Shown here: positions 47,254 through 55,289 of the stretch, piece by piece
Layout: each line of letters starts with the position of its first letter
How positions within the stretch are numbered: position 1 is the first letter of the stretch
Assembly (NCBI GenBank): GCA_947624685.1
Contig: CANQLJ010000001.1
Location: forward strand, 62,001 to 126,000
From: Candidatus Gastranaerophilales bacterium
GTDB taxonomy: Bacteria > Cyanobacteriota > Vampirovibrionia > Gastranaerophilales > Gastranaerophilaceae
DNA: 64,000 nucleotides
Reading direction: 5' to 3'
Position numbers and translations under genes: made by a program
The notes under the pieces: model-generated
What the model was told of the DNA's origin: nothing
Database searches by the model: none
Seen by the model: the letters and a program-made list of their open reading frames with translations, nothing else

Positions 47254-47931
47254 CTATAAATTAAATTGATAGTTTAGGTTTTTATATTTTACGCTCAGAG
47301 GAAAATGTTCCGTGTTTTCAATGAAGAAATAGAAATATTGGCTTTTTCGAGGCGAAATGGTTGAGGAATGGCGAATTGAATGTTTTGAAATTTGATTTCC
47401 TTTTGTCTCAAGGGCACTGAATGCGCTTTGGCTTGTTTGAGTGGAGCTGTTTTGAATCATTGATTGATTATATTCGCTATAGTTCGTATTAAGCCCTGCC
47501 ATATTTGATAACGACGCACCAACCGAGCTCATCGCCGCCATTGATGAGGCTTCTTGGGTTTGATAGATGCTTAAATAGTTGTCGCTATTGATAAAAGGCA
47601 ATTCTTTTTGAGAATCGGAAACGATTAAATCATCGACTTTAAAAACATAAGGTGTCTCGTATGAAAGGTTTTCAACCTGTACATAGAGCGCTAAAATCTC
47701 AAACACCGGAGTTTTAGACACGCCAATTTTAATGTTTGCACTGTTATCTGATTTTTTATAGACATTAAAAACGAAGTCTTCGCTTGTTTTGATTGTTTGG
47801 ATATTTGTTGCGTCATAATCCCCTCCGCTATAAGATAATGTCGCACATCCGCACAAAAAGCAGGCAACAAGAGCAATGAGCGCTATATATATAAAATTGA
47901 AGACGGTTTTAAATCTTATCATACTTTTCAT
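47254..47931 (-). CDS. putative lipoprotein, 225 aa
   Basis: Exported lipid-anchored protein: N-terminal hydrophobic signal followed by lipobox L-C-G-C with the modified Cys at residue 29 (M4 is an alternative start). The mature part is beta-rich with a Ser/Asn/Gln/Met-rich central stretch (about 130-185, low complexity) and a C-terminal aromatic strand region. No domain recognised. 53 bases upstream of the amidase gene's end, separate from it. Confidence 0.7.
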   Translation of the reverse strand: MKSMIRFKTVFNFIYIALIALVACFLCGCATLSYSGGDYDATNIQTIKTSEDFVFNVYKKSDNSANIKIGVSKTPVFEILALYVQVENLSYETPYVFKVDDLIVSDSQKELPFINSDNYLSIYQTQEASSMAAMSSVGASLSNMAGLNTNYSEYNQSMIQNSSTQTSQSAFSALETKGNQISKHSIRHSSTISPRKSQYFYFFIENTEHFPLSVKYKNLNYQFNL

Positions 47932-47984
47932 TACAGAAATTTTACACTTTTTAGGGTTTTATTTCAAGAATCAAAATAAAATTG

Positions 47985-49166
47985 TTAAGTTTTGCTAAAA
48001 TTTTCTTTTAAATAATCCTCGCAGCCCTTTGTGATTGCTTTTGCGATGATTTTTTGAAAAGCTTTATCAGCGAGCTTTTTTGCTTCGTCTTCTTTAATTA
48101 TATATCCGCATTCAATTAAAACGCTCAATTGGCTTGTCGGGCGAGTGAGCGCAAAAGAGGCATAGTTCACTTTGTCATCTTTGAATTTTGTCTCTTTTAA
48201 AAGATTATTCTGAATCGATTCGGCCAAGGGTTTTGATTGTGCGTTATAGTAATATGTTCCCGTGCCGTGCTTTTTTTCTACATCTTTTGGGTTTGAAAGC
48301 GAGTTTTGGTGGATACTCAATAATATATCGGAATTTTTTTCTTTTGCAAAGTTGACTCTATCGTATAAAGCGACTTTTTTATCTTTAGAGCGCGTCATAT
48401 AGACTTTAGCGCCTCTTTTTTTGAGCTCTTTTTTTAATATTTTTGCAATTTGCAGGTTTATATCTTTTTCATCATATCCAAAACCGCTTGCTCCTTTTTC
48501 GCTTCCGCCATGGCCCGGATCAAGAGTCACTATGATATTTTTAAGCGGCTTTTTGGGGTTTATTTTGGGCGGTTTTTTGACGGATAAAACATAGCCGAAA
48601 TCGTCGCTTTCAACGTCATAACCAAATAGCTTCGAATCGTTTAGGTATTTGATATTGAGCTCGTTTTCGATTTTTTCGCTTAAGATAAATTTGGAATTTT
48701 GGTTATTTACTTTCGTTTCAATTGGGTCATAAAAATTGTCATAGAGCGTAAAATCGAGGTTTTGGCCTTCTTCATTAACTATAAAAGCGCTTTTAAAGGG
48801 TGTTTCTATTTTTGCAATGAATTTATTTTTTTCATTTTTAAATGTAATTTTTTCGACGTTATCATATCTTTTTTCGGGGATTATCGCCTGAACTTCGACA
48901 AATTTTTTGTTTATATAAGCGTAAGAATCGTCCTTGAGCTCGACTCTGTAATAGTTTTCATTTTGTTTGTCGGCAAAAAGCACGACATTTTTATATAAAT
49001 GGGTCAAGCGAAGCGCATTTTCATTATCCGATTGCCTTAAAGGGGCGTTATCGTTAATTACTTCCAAAACCGCATATTTTGAAATCCCCACATTATCAAA
49101 GTTATCCGCCAAAGCAAAATTAAAGGATAATAAAAAACAAATTAAAATTATGAATTTTATCTGCAT
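47985..49166 (-). CDS. N-acetylmuramoyl-L-alanine amidase (Amidase_3, AmiC-like)
   Basis: Periplasmic zinc amidase cutting peptide stems from peptidoglycan. Start at 49166 is preferred because it begins directly with a signal peptide (MQIKFIILICFLLSFNFALA); the frame also opens at 49199, overlapping the upstream gene. N-terminal part (about 25-90) looks like an SH3b fold (VLEVINDNAPLRQ...YINKKFVEV), then a linker domain, then the catalytic domain: 'VTLDPGHGGSEKGASGFGYDEKDINLQIA' (Zn His and Glu), 'LLSIHQNS' (Zn His) and 'VLIECGYI' (catalytic Glu). About 393 aa. Confidence 0.92.
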   Translation of the reverse strand: MQIKFIILICFLLSFNFALADNFDNVGISKYAVLEVINDNAPLRQSDNENALRLTHLYKNVVLFADKQNENYYRVELKDDSYAYINKKFVEVQAIIPEKRYDNVEKITFKNEKNKFIAKIETPFKSAFIVNEEGQNLDFTLYDNFYDPIETKVNNQNSKFILSEKIENELNIKYLNDSKLFGYDVESDDFGYVLSVKKPPKINPKKPLKNIIVTLDPGHGGSEKGASGFGYDEKDINLQIAKILKKELKKRGAKVYMTRSKDKKVALYDRVNFAKEKNSDILLSIHQNSLSNPKDVEKKHGTGTYYYNAQSKPLAESIQNNLLKETKFKDDKVNYASFALTRPTSQLSVLIECGYIIKEDEAKKLADKAFQKIIAKAITKGCEDYLKENFSKT

Positions 49167-49189
49167 AAAAAATATTATATCACAAATTT

Positions 49190-50056
49190 TTACATCCAAT
49201 CATTTACTTGGATTTTTTGGTTCGAAAAGCAGCAAACAGAACATTTTTCGCAATCTAAATAATTTATGTTTGAGCAATTATTCAAAGACGAACCTAACCT
49301 TTTTCTATAGTCATCAACGAGCATCGGGCAAGAATAGACGCCGTTTTGGGAGATTATTCTCGAATTAAAGCAGTCGAGCTTTTCGATATTTATGTTTTCT
49401 AAAAATTCAATTTGTCCCCCTTCATAATTCGGCTTGAAAAAAGGGATGATTTTTAAATTTATGTCGTCGATTTTGAAGCCTTTTTTGTCAAAAAAGTCTT
49501 TAAATTCTTCGAAAATCTCGCGTCTGGATTTATTTTGATAGTTTACAACGCTGATTATCGGGTTAAATTCGTATTTTAAAAGGCTCGATATGGCGCCAAG
49601 CGCTTTTCTGAAGCTGCCTCTGCCTCTTAGAGCGTCGTTTTCAAGTTCGTTTGTTGAATCTAAGCTGATTCGATAAATAGTTTCATATTGGCTTTCGTCG
49701 TCAATTTTCTTTAGAAATCTTGCTTTTTTATCGTTAATCATAACGCCGTTTGACATAACAGTCGTGTTGGAGATTTTGAGGCATAGTCTTAATATTTGGT
49801 TAAAATCTGGGTGCAAAAGAGGCTCTCCGCCCGTGAGATAGATTGAATTGAGGTTTTTTCCTTTGACAAAAATAAGAGCTTGTTTAATTTTATCTAAAGA
49901 AATAAAGTCTTCCTCGTTTTTATAAGGGTTTCTTTCGATATAACAGTGCTTACATCGAAGGTTGCAGGCTTTTGAACACAGTTGAAAAAATAAATTTTGA
50001 AGTCTGTATAATTCCACCTTTGGCGGGGTCATAAAGATTGCTTTTTGGTTTTCCAT
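49190..50056 (-). CDS. radical SAM protein with Cys-rich C-terminus
   Basis: 288 aa. Radical SAM motif C31-x3-C35-x2-C38 (CNLRCKHC), 'YLTGGEPLLHPDF', 'VMSNGVMI', 'YRISLDS', typical of the peptide/protein-modifying branch. The last 60 residues contain seven more cysteines (C...CP...C...C-x2-C-x2-CC), resembling a SPASM or Twitch auxiliary-cluster region. It has a good SD (AAGGAG) and a palindrome around its promoter. Its last codons overlap the longest possible start of the amidase gene, so the two may be one unit. Substrate unknown; no precursor peptide gene was identified with certainty. Confidence 0.85.
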   Translation of the reverse strand: MENQKAIFMTPPKVELYRLQNLFFQLCSKACNLRCKHCYIERNPYKNEEDFISLDKIKQALIFVKGKNLNSIYLTGGEPLLHPDFNQILRLCLKISNTTVMSNGVMINDKKARFLKKIDDESQYETIYRISLDSTNELENDALRGRGSFRKALGAISSLLKYEFNPIISVVNYQNKSRREIFEEFKDFFDKKGFKIDDINLKIIPFFKPNYEGGQIEFLENINIEKLDCFNSRIISQNGVYSCPMLVDDYRKRLGSSLNNCSNINYLDCEKCSVCCFSNQKIQVNDWM

Positions 50057-50068
50057 TCCACATTACTC

Positions 50069-50099
50069 CTTAACTTATTCAAATATTTTATAAGTTAAG
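50069..50099 (-). promoter_or_regulatory. operator-like palindrome around the radical SAM promoter
   Basis: Perfect 10-bp inverted repeat CTTAACTTAT / ATAAGTTAAG (50069-50078, 50090-50099) with an 11-base spacer. On the minus strand it contains a TATAAAAT -10-like box and lies just upstream of the AAGGAG ribosome site of the radical SAM gene. The CTTAT...ATAAG core is shared with the element at 30267-30295. Confidence 0.5.
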
Positions 50100-50187
50100 A
50101 ATGTAAATTAAAATTAGTCATGTGGGTATAATTAAAAATTTCGTGGAATTATACTATGGTAATTTGCTTTATATTTTTTAAAAAATC

Positions 50188-50208
50188 TGATATACTGTTT
50201 CTAAACAG
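50188..50208 (+). promoter_or_regulatory. extended -10 promoter with overlapping palindrome
   Basis: TGATATACT (TG-N-TATACT-type extended -10, 50188-50196) followed by the palindrome CTGTTT-CT-AAACAG (50195-50208) covering the expected transcription start, then a strong AAGGCGGAG ribosome site for the gene at 50221. No well-placed -35. Confidence 0.45.
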
Positions 50209-50220
50209 AAAGGCGGAGTC

Positions 50221-50565
50221 ATGAGCGAAGAAAACAAAGAAAAAGTTGAAGAAAAGAAAAATTACGGCAAACGTTGGTATGATAAAGATCCGATTTTAAA
50301 AGAAGCGCTTGAGTTGTTGAGATTGTCGACAGACGAACAAAAAGAGCAAGCAAAGGATTTTATGCTCAAACTTCAAGAAGACGTTGCACAAGATGTCATC
50401 GAAAGGATTTATCAAATTGTTTTGCAATACCACGGAAAAGGCAACCGTTGGTACGATAAAGACCCCGTTATGTTAAAAGCTGTCGAAACGCTTCGACAAG
50501 CAGATCCAAAGACTCAAAGAGTTGCGGCACTTAAGTTGCTTTTGGCGCTCGAGCGTCAAGCGTAG
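50221..50565 (+). CDS. small protein with two RWYDKDP repeats, 114 aa
   Basis: Unrecognised soluble, helical, charged protein built from a duplicated unit: residues 18-35 (RWYDKDPILKEALELLRL) and 76-93 (RWYDKDPVMLKAVETLRQ), each followed by a Gln/Lys-rich helix, plus a lysine/glutamate N-terminus. The high identity between the copies suggests a fold with two equivalent binding faces. Strong ribosome site, own promoter and own terminator: an isolated, probably well-expressed gene. Function unknown. Confidence 0.75.
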   Translation: MSEENKEKVEEKKNYGKRWYDKDPILKEALELLRLSTDEQKEQAKDFMLKLQEDVAQDVIERIYQIVLQYHGKGNRWYDKDPVMLKAVETLRQADPKTQRVAALKLLLALERQA

Positions 50566-50690
50566 AGTTTTTAGCTTTGTGCTTATGGCCGTAGATTAGG
50601 GCTTTGGGCTTGAGGCTTGAGTTTATGATGCCCGGCTGTGGGCTGTTTGGGTTTGTAGCTCATTGGTTTAAATCATACATATCAAGTTTA

Positions 50691-50722
50691 AAAAGGCACG
50701 ATTAATTTTTCGTGTCTTTTTA
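50691..50722 (+). terminator. intrinsic terminator
   Basis: Stem AAAAGGCACGA / TCGTGTCTTTT (50691-50701, 50710-50720; one G-T pair) with an eight-base loop and a following T stretch; about 125 bases after the RWYDKDP gene. Confidence 0.7.
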
Positions 50723-50803
50723 GCGCTTTTTTGGGAAGGGTTTAGATGTAAAAAAAAGGGGGGGGAGGAAGAATTCAAGGGGTTGAGGGCCAAAGATTTT
50801 AGA

Positions 50804-51061
50804 GACGTTAAAGTATTTTACAAGCGAAGTGAACTTGAAAACAAAAAGAAAAAATTACTACGCAAGGGCAAAGGTAAAAAAATCTAGCTTTAGTTTTTTT
50901 AAGTAAACCCCGGGGCGAAAAAAATATTAAATTTTTAGGGACGTTAAAATATTTTACAAGCTAGGTAAACTTGAAAGAAAAAGGCACCACGCAAGGGCAA
51001 AGGCAAAAAAAATCTCGCCTTAGTTTTTTGGGTAAGCCCTGAGGCGAGAAAAATATTAAAT
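50804..51061. repeat. two diverged direct repeats of about 125 bp
   Basis: Copy 1 50804-50932, copy 2 50940-51061. Shared blocks in order: GACGTTAAARTATTTTACAAG, TAAACTTGAAA/GTGAACTTGAAA, ACGCAAGGGCAAAGG, AGTTTTTT and GAAAAATATTAAAT. Copy 2 contains a hairpin TCTCGCCTTA / TGAGGCGAGA (one G-T pair) enclosing GGG/CCC, which is degraded in copy 1. The 741-base interval 50566-51306 has no convincing gene; besides these repeats it holds the terminator, a G-rich purine run (about 50750-50795) and T-rich low-complexity sequence (about 51138-51200). Confidence 0.7.
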
Positions 51062-51222
51062 TGTAAACTTTTCTGGCTTTAGCTGTCCTTTGCTTTAGTT
51101 TATCGGCAAGGGGTTGGGCTATCGCCTGCCATATTTATGTTTTTTTTGTTTTTTGTCAGTTTTTTTGTTTTTTTGTTTTATCGTTTTTTATTGTTTTTTA
51201 TCGTTTTGGCTTTTTTAATTCT

Positions 51223-51264
51223 ATAACTATTCTAGCAATTAATTGAGCTGTTGTAAATAGTTAT
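51223..51264. repeat. imperfect inverted repeat downstream of rplI
   Basis: Arms ATAACTATT (51223-51231) and AATAGTTAT (51256-51264), with an inner CAATTAATTG palindrome. It lies 43 bases beyond the rplI stop and could act as an RNA 3' end or stabiliser; no U-run follows on the minus strand, so it is not a classical terminator. Confidence 0.45.
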
Positions 51265-51306
51265 TTTAAAATTATCAATATTATGAATGGGTCAAAACCG
51301 TCAAAA

Positions 51307-51807
51307 CTATGCTTGCTGCTGGTCTTCGCTTGGTTCTTCATAGACTTCTTTAATTGTTTCAGAAGCCGTAACTTCAACGTTTAATTGAGCTTTGACCTTT
51401 GAAGAAAGCTTAATTGTCATAACGAAATTGCCGATGTGGTTAATCGGGCTGTCGAGGATAATTGTCTTTTTGTCAATTTCCATGCCGGTTTTAGCGAGCA
51501 ATTCTTCTGCCAATTTTTTAGTTGTGATAGCGCCGAATAATTTTCCGGATTCTCCGGCTTTAGCGCTCAGCGAAATTTTTTCAACTTTTTCAATTTCTTC
51601 TTTAGCGGCGAGAGCTTCTTGGTGAAGTTTTTCGGCTTTTGCTTTAATTCTTTGGATATTTCTTTCTCTTTGAGCCAAAGCGCCGGCTGTTGCAATTTCC
51701 GCTAATGAATTGGGGATTAAATAGTTTCTTGCATAGCCGTCTTTAACATTAACCAAATCGCCCACTTCGCCGATGTTTTGGACGTCTTTTTTTAATATAA
51801 CCTGCAT
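51307..51807 (-). CDS. rplI: 50S ribosomal protein L9
   Basis: Binds 23S rRNA at the base of the L1 stalk. 166 aa; the usual length is about 148. N-terminal domain 'MQVILKKDVQNIGEVGDLVNVKDGYARNYLIPNSLAE' (in segments) is the L9 signature, followed by the long connecting helix (about 45-78) and C-terminal domain 'GKLFGAITTKKLAEELL...IKTIGNF'-type strand region. About 15 extra acidic/Gln-rich residues form the C-terminus (EPSEDQQQA end). Own promoter and SD AAGGAG. Confidence 0.96.
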   Translation of the reverse strand: MQVILKKDVQNIGEVGDLVNVKDGYARNYLIPNSLAEIATAGALAQRERNIQRIKAKAEKLHQEALAAKEEIEKVEKISLSAKAGESGKLFGAITTKKLAEELLAKTGMEIDKKTIILDSPINHIGNFVMTIKLSSKVKAQLNVEVTASETIKEVYEEPSEDQQQA

Positions 51808-51848
51808 TAATTCTTTTCTCCTTATTTTATTGTGATTGGCTAACTTTA

Positions 51849-51877
51849 ATCATATTTAAAACACGATTTAATTGCAA
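51849..51877 (-). promoter_or_regulatory. sigma70-type promoter of rplI
   Basis: Read on the minus strand: TTGCAA (51877-51872), 17-base spacer, TATGAT (51854-51849). About 40 bases before the rplI ATG. Confidence 0.65.
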
Positions 51878-51930
51878 GCATGACAAAATCTTAAAGATTG
51901 TTTGGCGGTTGTCCTTTGGAATCTTGGGAT

Positions 51931-51960
51931 TCTGATTCTTTCTGATTCTTTCTGATTCTT
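51931..51960. repeat. three exact 10-bp tandem repeats
   Basis: TCTGATTCTT repeated three times without mismatch between minE and the rplI promoter, preceded by a related GGAATCTTGGGAT. Probably a slippage-prone short tandem repeat. Confidence 0.8.
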
Positions 51961-51978
51961 AAAGGGTACTTTTATTTT

Positions 51979-52500
51979 TTATGAGTCCTTTGAAGAATCC
52001 TGTTGGGTTTTATCTTCAGATTCTGTTTGCTTTTCGTTTTGAGAATTTTCATCGTCATTTTTTTTGGTTTTTTTATTTGACTTTTCTTCGTCATTAATCT
52101 GTTCGGCAAGCTCTTGCGCTTTTTCTTTAACGAGTTCTTTAAGCTCGCCTACAATAACTTGTGTTTTTTCAATTTTTTCTTGTTCTTGCTGTGATTGAGC
52201 TTGGGCGATTTCTTCGTCTGTCTTAGGTCTTAAAACAGGGATTGAAAGGTTTAATATTGTTGCATTTTCAGTTGCGTCAATACTTAAATCAAACGAATCA
52301 TCGTCAATTTCGAGATATTTTGAAATTGCATGCAGCATATCATCTTTGAGCATCTGCATAGCACTTTCCGAAAAACCCACCCTATCTTGCATCAGGACCG
52401 TTCTGAGCCTGCTTTTAGCGACAGCTTTTGTTTCGTCTTGATTTTGCGAAGTAAAAAAACTCAATACTCTATCATAAATATCCGAAAAAATATCTTTCAT
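51979..52500 (-). CDS. minE: cell division topological specificity factor MinE with long C-terminal tail
   Basis: Stimulates MinD ATPase and drives pole-to-pole oscillation or pattern formation. 173 aa, about twice the usual 85-100. Residues 1-100 are MinE: membrane-targeting N-terminus (MKDIFSDIYDRVLSFF), the MinD-contact helix 'AVAKSRLRTVLMQDRVG', and the beta-dimer region 'DDMLHAISKYLEIDDDSFDLSID...TILNLSIPVL'. Residues about 105-173 are a predicted coiled coil followed by a highly charged Lys/Glu/Asp/Ser tail. Six bases downstream of minD. Third gene of minC-minD-minE. Confidence 0.9.
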   Translation of the reverse strand: MKDIFSDIYDRVLSFFTSQNQDETKAVAKSRLRTVLMQDRVGFSESAMQMLKDDMLHAISKYLEIDDDSFDLSIDATENATILNLSIPVLRPKTDEEIAQAQSQQEQEKIEKTQVIVGELKELVKEKAQELAEQINDEEKSNKKTKKNDDENSQNEKQTESEDKTQQDSSKDS

Positions 52501-52506
52501 TTAGCC

Positions 52507-53310
52507 CTACGCTTTCTTTAAAAAGAATTTTTTTATTTTATCTATTAATCCCGTTGGTTCGTCTATGTCCAACAATGGCACATCTTCGCCCGTGATTCTT
52601 CTTGCAACATTCATATAAGCAAGCCCGGCGAGCGATTTTTCGTCGTTTACGACAGGTTCACCTTTGTTTGTCGAAGTGATGATATTCATATCTTCGGGAA
52701 TGACGCCGATAAGGTCACAGGAAAGAATCTCGACAACATCATCCACACCCATCATATCGTTTGATTTAACAAGTTTCGGACGTACGCGATTTACCAATAA
52801 TCTGTATCTTTCGACTCCTTCTTTGGATTCTAAGAGTCCGATGATTCTGTCTGCATCGCGAATTGCGCTCATTTCAGGCGTCGTGACGACGATTGCTTCG
52901 TTTGCACCCGCAACCGCGTTTTGGAAGCCCTGTTCAATACCTGCGGGGCAATCGACCAAGACATAATCAAAATCTTCTTTCAAGGTTTCGCAGATTTCTT
53001 TTAATTGCGAAGCATCGACTGCCGACTTGTCTCTTGTTTGGGCAGCAGCAAGTAAACAAAGGTTTGGGTTTTTCTTGTCTTTAACAAGCGCTTGTTTTAA
53101 TTTGCAGCGTTGTTCAACGACATCAACAATTGTGTAAACGATTCTATTTTCAAGCCCTAATAATAAATCCAAATTTCTTAATCCTATATCCGTATCGATT
53201 AAGACAACTTTGTTGCCAAGATTGGCCAAAGCCGTACCGATATTGGCAGATGTTGTGGTTTTGCCGACACCGCCTTTTCCGGATGTAATTACAATTACAG
53301 AACCTGTCAT
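52507..53310 (-). CDS. minD: septum site-determining ATPase MinD
   Basis: ParA-type ATPase that recruits MinC to the membrane. 267 aa. Deviant Walker A GKGGVGKTT (11-19), switch 'LIDTDIGLRNLDLLLGLENRIVYTI', 'VDCPAGIEQGFQNAVAGANEAIVVTTPEMSAIRDADRIIGLL' (in segments), and the C-terminal amphipathic membrane-targeting helix LIDKIKKFFLKKA. Twelve bases after minC and six before minE. Confidence 0.97.
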   Translation of the reverse strand: MTGSVIVITSGKGGVGKTTTSANIGTALANLGNKVVLIDTDIGLRNLDLLLGLENRIVYTIVDVVEQRCKLKQALVKDKKNPNLCLLAAAQTRDKSAVDASQLKEICETLKEDFDYVLVDCPAGIEQGFQNAVAGANEAIVVTTPEMSAIRDADRIIGLLESKEGVERYRLLVNRVRPKLVKSNDMMGVDDVVEILSCDLIGVIPEDMNIITSTNKGEPVVNDEKSLAGLAYMNVARRITGEDVPLLDIDEPTGLIDKIKKFFLKKA

Positions 53311-53322
53311 TTATTTGCTCCT

Positions 53323-54492
53323 TTAATTTTGATTTATTTTATATAGTACAATCTCATTATCCACAATCCTTGCTTCCTCGGGTGTGAAGATGGATGAGCG
53401 GATAATATACGGGATGTTTGTGCCATCCGGGCGTCTTGAATAGCAATTTGAGATTCTCAATTGCACTGCATTCATTTTTAATGCGCGAATTCTGGCGCTT
53501 GCGTTTCCTTTATATCCGGCATGGGCAATGCCCGATAATACGCCCCAGACAGTTATATCGCCAACGGCGCGAATTTCGCTTCCGGGGTGACAGTCGCCAA
53601 TTATGACGACATTTCCGTCAAATTCAAGAACTTGTCCGGAGCGAAGAGTTTGCGTAATGTATGTTGTTTCTTTTGTGTCTGAAATTATGGGTTCGTTTGT
53701 CGAAGTTTCATAAAAATCGACTTCTTCCCATTGTTCTTCATTCGTTTCGTCCTCATCATACGCCTTTTTGTAGACCCCGATTGAGTTTTTTTCGGCATTT
53801 TCAAATTCTTCTTTATTTTGTTCGACTCTGTCATCGTTTTCAGCCGTAATTACGGATTGGGGCATAATTTGAGACTCATTTTCAGAAGGGATTTCGCTTA
53901 TGACTTGGGTATTTATATCTAAAGAGGAGGGCGAAAATTTTTCCACCGTATCCATAATTTCTTCGACTCTTGAATATTGGTTTGAAATTTGCTGTTCAAT
54001 CGTGTCAAAGTCGCTCTTTGGATTGATTCCGGCTTCTCTTAAATCGGAAGCTATGTCGATTCTGTTTTGATTGTTGCTCATCGCATCCAAATCGGCCTCA
54101 AAATGAAGCCCGTTAACTTCTTTTAGGGTTATGTCATTTGGATTTTTTTGAACATCGAGGCTAAAAGTCTTGAACTCGAGATTTTCATCTTCGTCATACT
54201 TTTCTTCAACCCTTTTTTCAATCGGCTGTTGGACATAGATATTCATATTTTGCGCAACCGCAGCAGTCTCGGGGTTTGTCGTTTCAATAGTGTCTAAAAT
54301 GCAGCCATAGCTGGTGATTAAAGATTGCATACTTAAGATTTGAGATTGATTCAAGTAGTTATTATTTAATTTTAAAACTATCTTTTTTCCTGAGTGGTTC
54401 AAGGTTTCAAGCGCCAAAGACAGGCTGTTTATTATCTCACCGGTAGATGTGCATGACGCCATATCAACCACAAAGTATTCGTTGTCGTACAT
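53323..54492 (-). CDS. minC: septum site-determining protein MinC with long linker
   Basis: FtsZ-assembly inhibitor delivered by MinD. 389 aa, against about 230 in E. coli. Residues 1-105 resemble the N-terminal FtsZ-binding domain; about 280-380 form the C-terminal beta-helix that binds MinD (TLRSGQVLEFDGNVVIIGDCHPGSEIRAVGDITVWGVLSGIAHAG, in segments, then 'ASARIRALKMNAVQLRISNCYSR'). Between them lies about 170 residues of acidic, low-complexity linker. First gene of the min operon; plausible promoter TTGTGA-N17-TAGACT upstream on the minus strand. Confidence 0.93.
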   Translation of the reverse strand: MYDNEYFVVDMASCTSTGEIINSLSLALETLNHSGKKIVLKLNNNYLNQSQILSMQSLITSYGCILDTIETTNPETAAVAQNMNIYVQQPIEKRVEEKYDEDENLEFKTFSLDVQKNPNDITLKEVNGLHFEADLDAMSNNQNRIDIASDLREAGINPKSDFDTIEQQISNQYSRVEEIMDTVEKFSPSSLDINTQVISEIPSENESQIMPQSVITAENDDRVEQNKEEFENAEKNSIGVYKKAYDEDETNEEQWEEVDFYETSTNEPIISDTKETTYITQTLRSGQVLEFDGNVVIIGDCHPGSEIRAVGDITVWGVLSGIAHAGYKGNASARIRALKMNAVQLRISNCYSRRPDGTNIPYIIRSSIFTPEEARIVDNEIVLYKINQN

Positions 54493-54680
54493 AAAACACC
54501 TTAATTTTAACTTTCCTAAATCAAGTCTAAATTAAAAATTTTTTAATCACAATTAAATATAAAGGAATGTAAAATTAAATTATTTTAATATTTTAAGTGT
54601 AACATTGACAACAATTCAAAGATTTTTGATGCGGGCTTGTTTAAAGTCTAAAACCGCGGGGTTTTACGAGAATAGCAAGG

Positions 54681-54782
54681 GAGAATATGGCAGCAAAGAG
54701 GATGGTTGAGGTGAAATAGAAGGGATTGTAGGGGAATATGGAGGCAAAGGGGATAGTTGAGGTGAAATAGAAGGGATTGTTA
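54681..54782. repeat. 51-bp tandem duplication
   Basis: Two adjacent 51-bp units (54681-54731 and 54732-54782) differing at only a few positions; shared core GTTGAGGTGAAATAGAAGGG. First element of the gene-poor interval 54493-56471. Confidence 0.8.
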
Positions 54783-55289
54783 GGCATAATGAAGCTATAG
54801 AAAAATTCGAAAAATCCCTTAACTCGCCCCAAAGCGCAATAAAATAAATCATAGCAGAGCAAAAAAGCCACGGAAAAACTACGTAAAAAGACGCGAAAAA
54901 ACTATGAAAACTGTGAAAAATTAGGAAAAAAGGCCATAGAAAAGGGCAATAGGAGAAAGCTACGGAAGGAAGCTATGGCAGGAAGTGCAGGGGAATTAAA
55001 GCAAGCGCAAAAAACGAACTACAAAAAGTATGGAAAATGGCTATAGAAGAAAGCTATAGAAGAAAATAAGCGGATTTAAAGCAAGCGCGAAAAAACTATA
55101 AAGAACTATGAAAACTATGGAAGATGGCTGTTTTTTGAAACATTACCCCCATTTTCCATCGGGAAAAAACTGTGAAAAGGCTATATAAGAAGGCCATAGA
55201 AGAAAACATAGCGGATTTAAAGCAAGCCGGGTTATAAAAAATTTGCAAAAAACTTACAAAAAAATTTACAACAAATCGGCAAAACGAGG
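54783..55289. repeat. purine-rich low-complexity region with short dispersed repeats
   Basis: No convincing gene. Recurrent words include GGCTATAGAAGAAA, AAAACTATGAAAACT and GCGGATTTAAAGCAAGC (about 55070 and 55211, plus a variant near 54991). A-rich on the plus strand. Confidence 0.6.
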
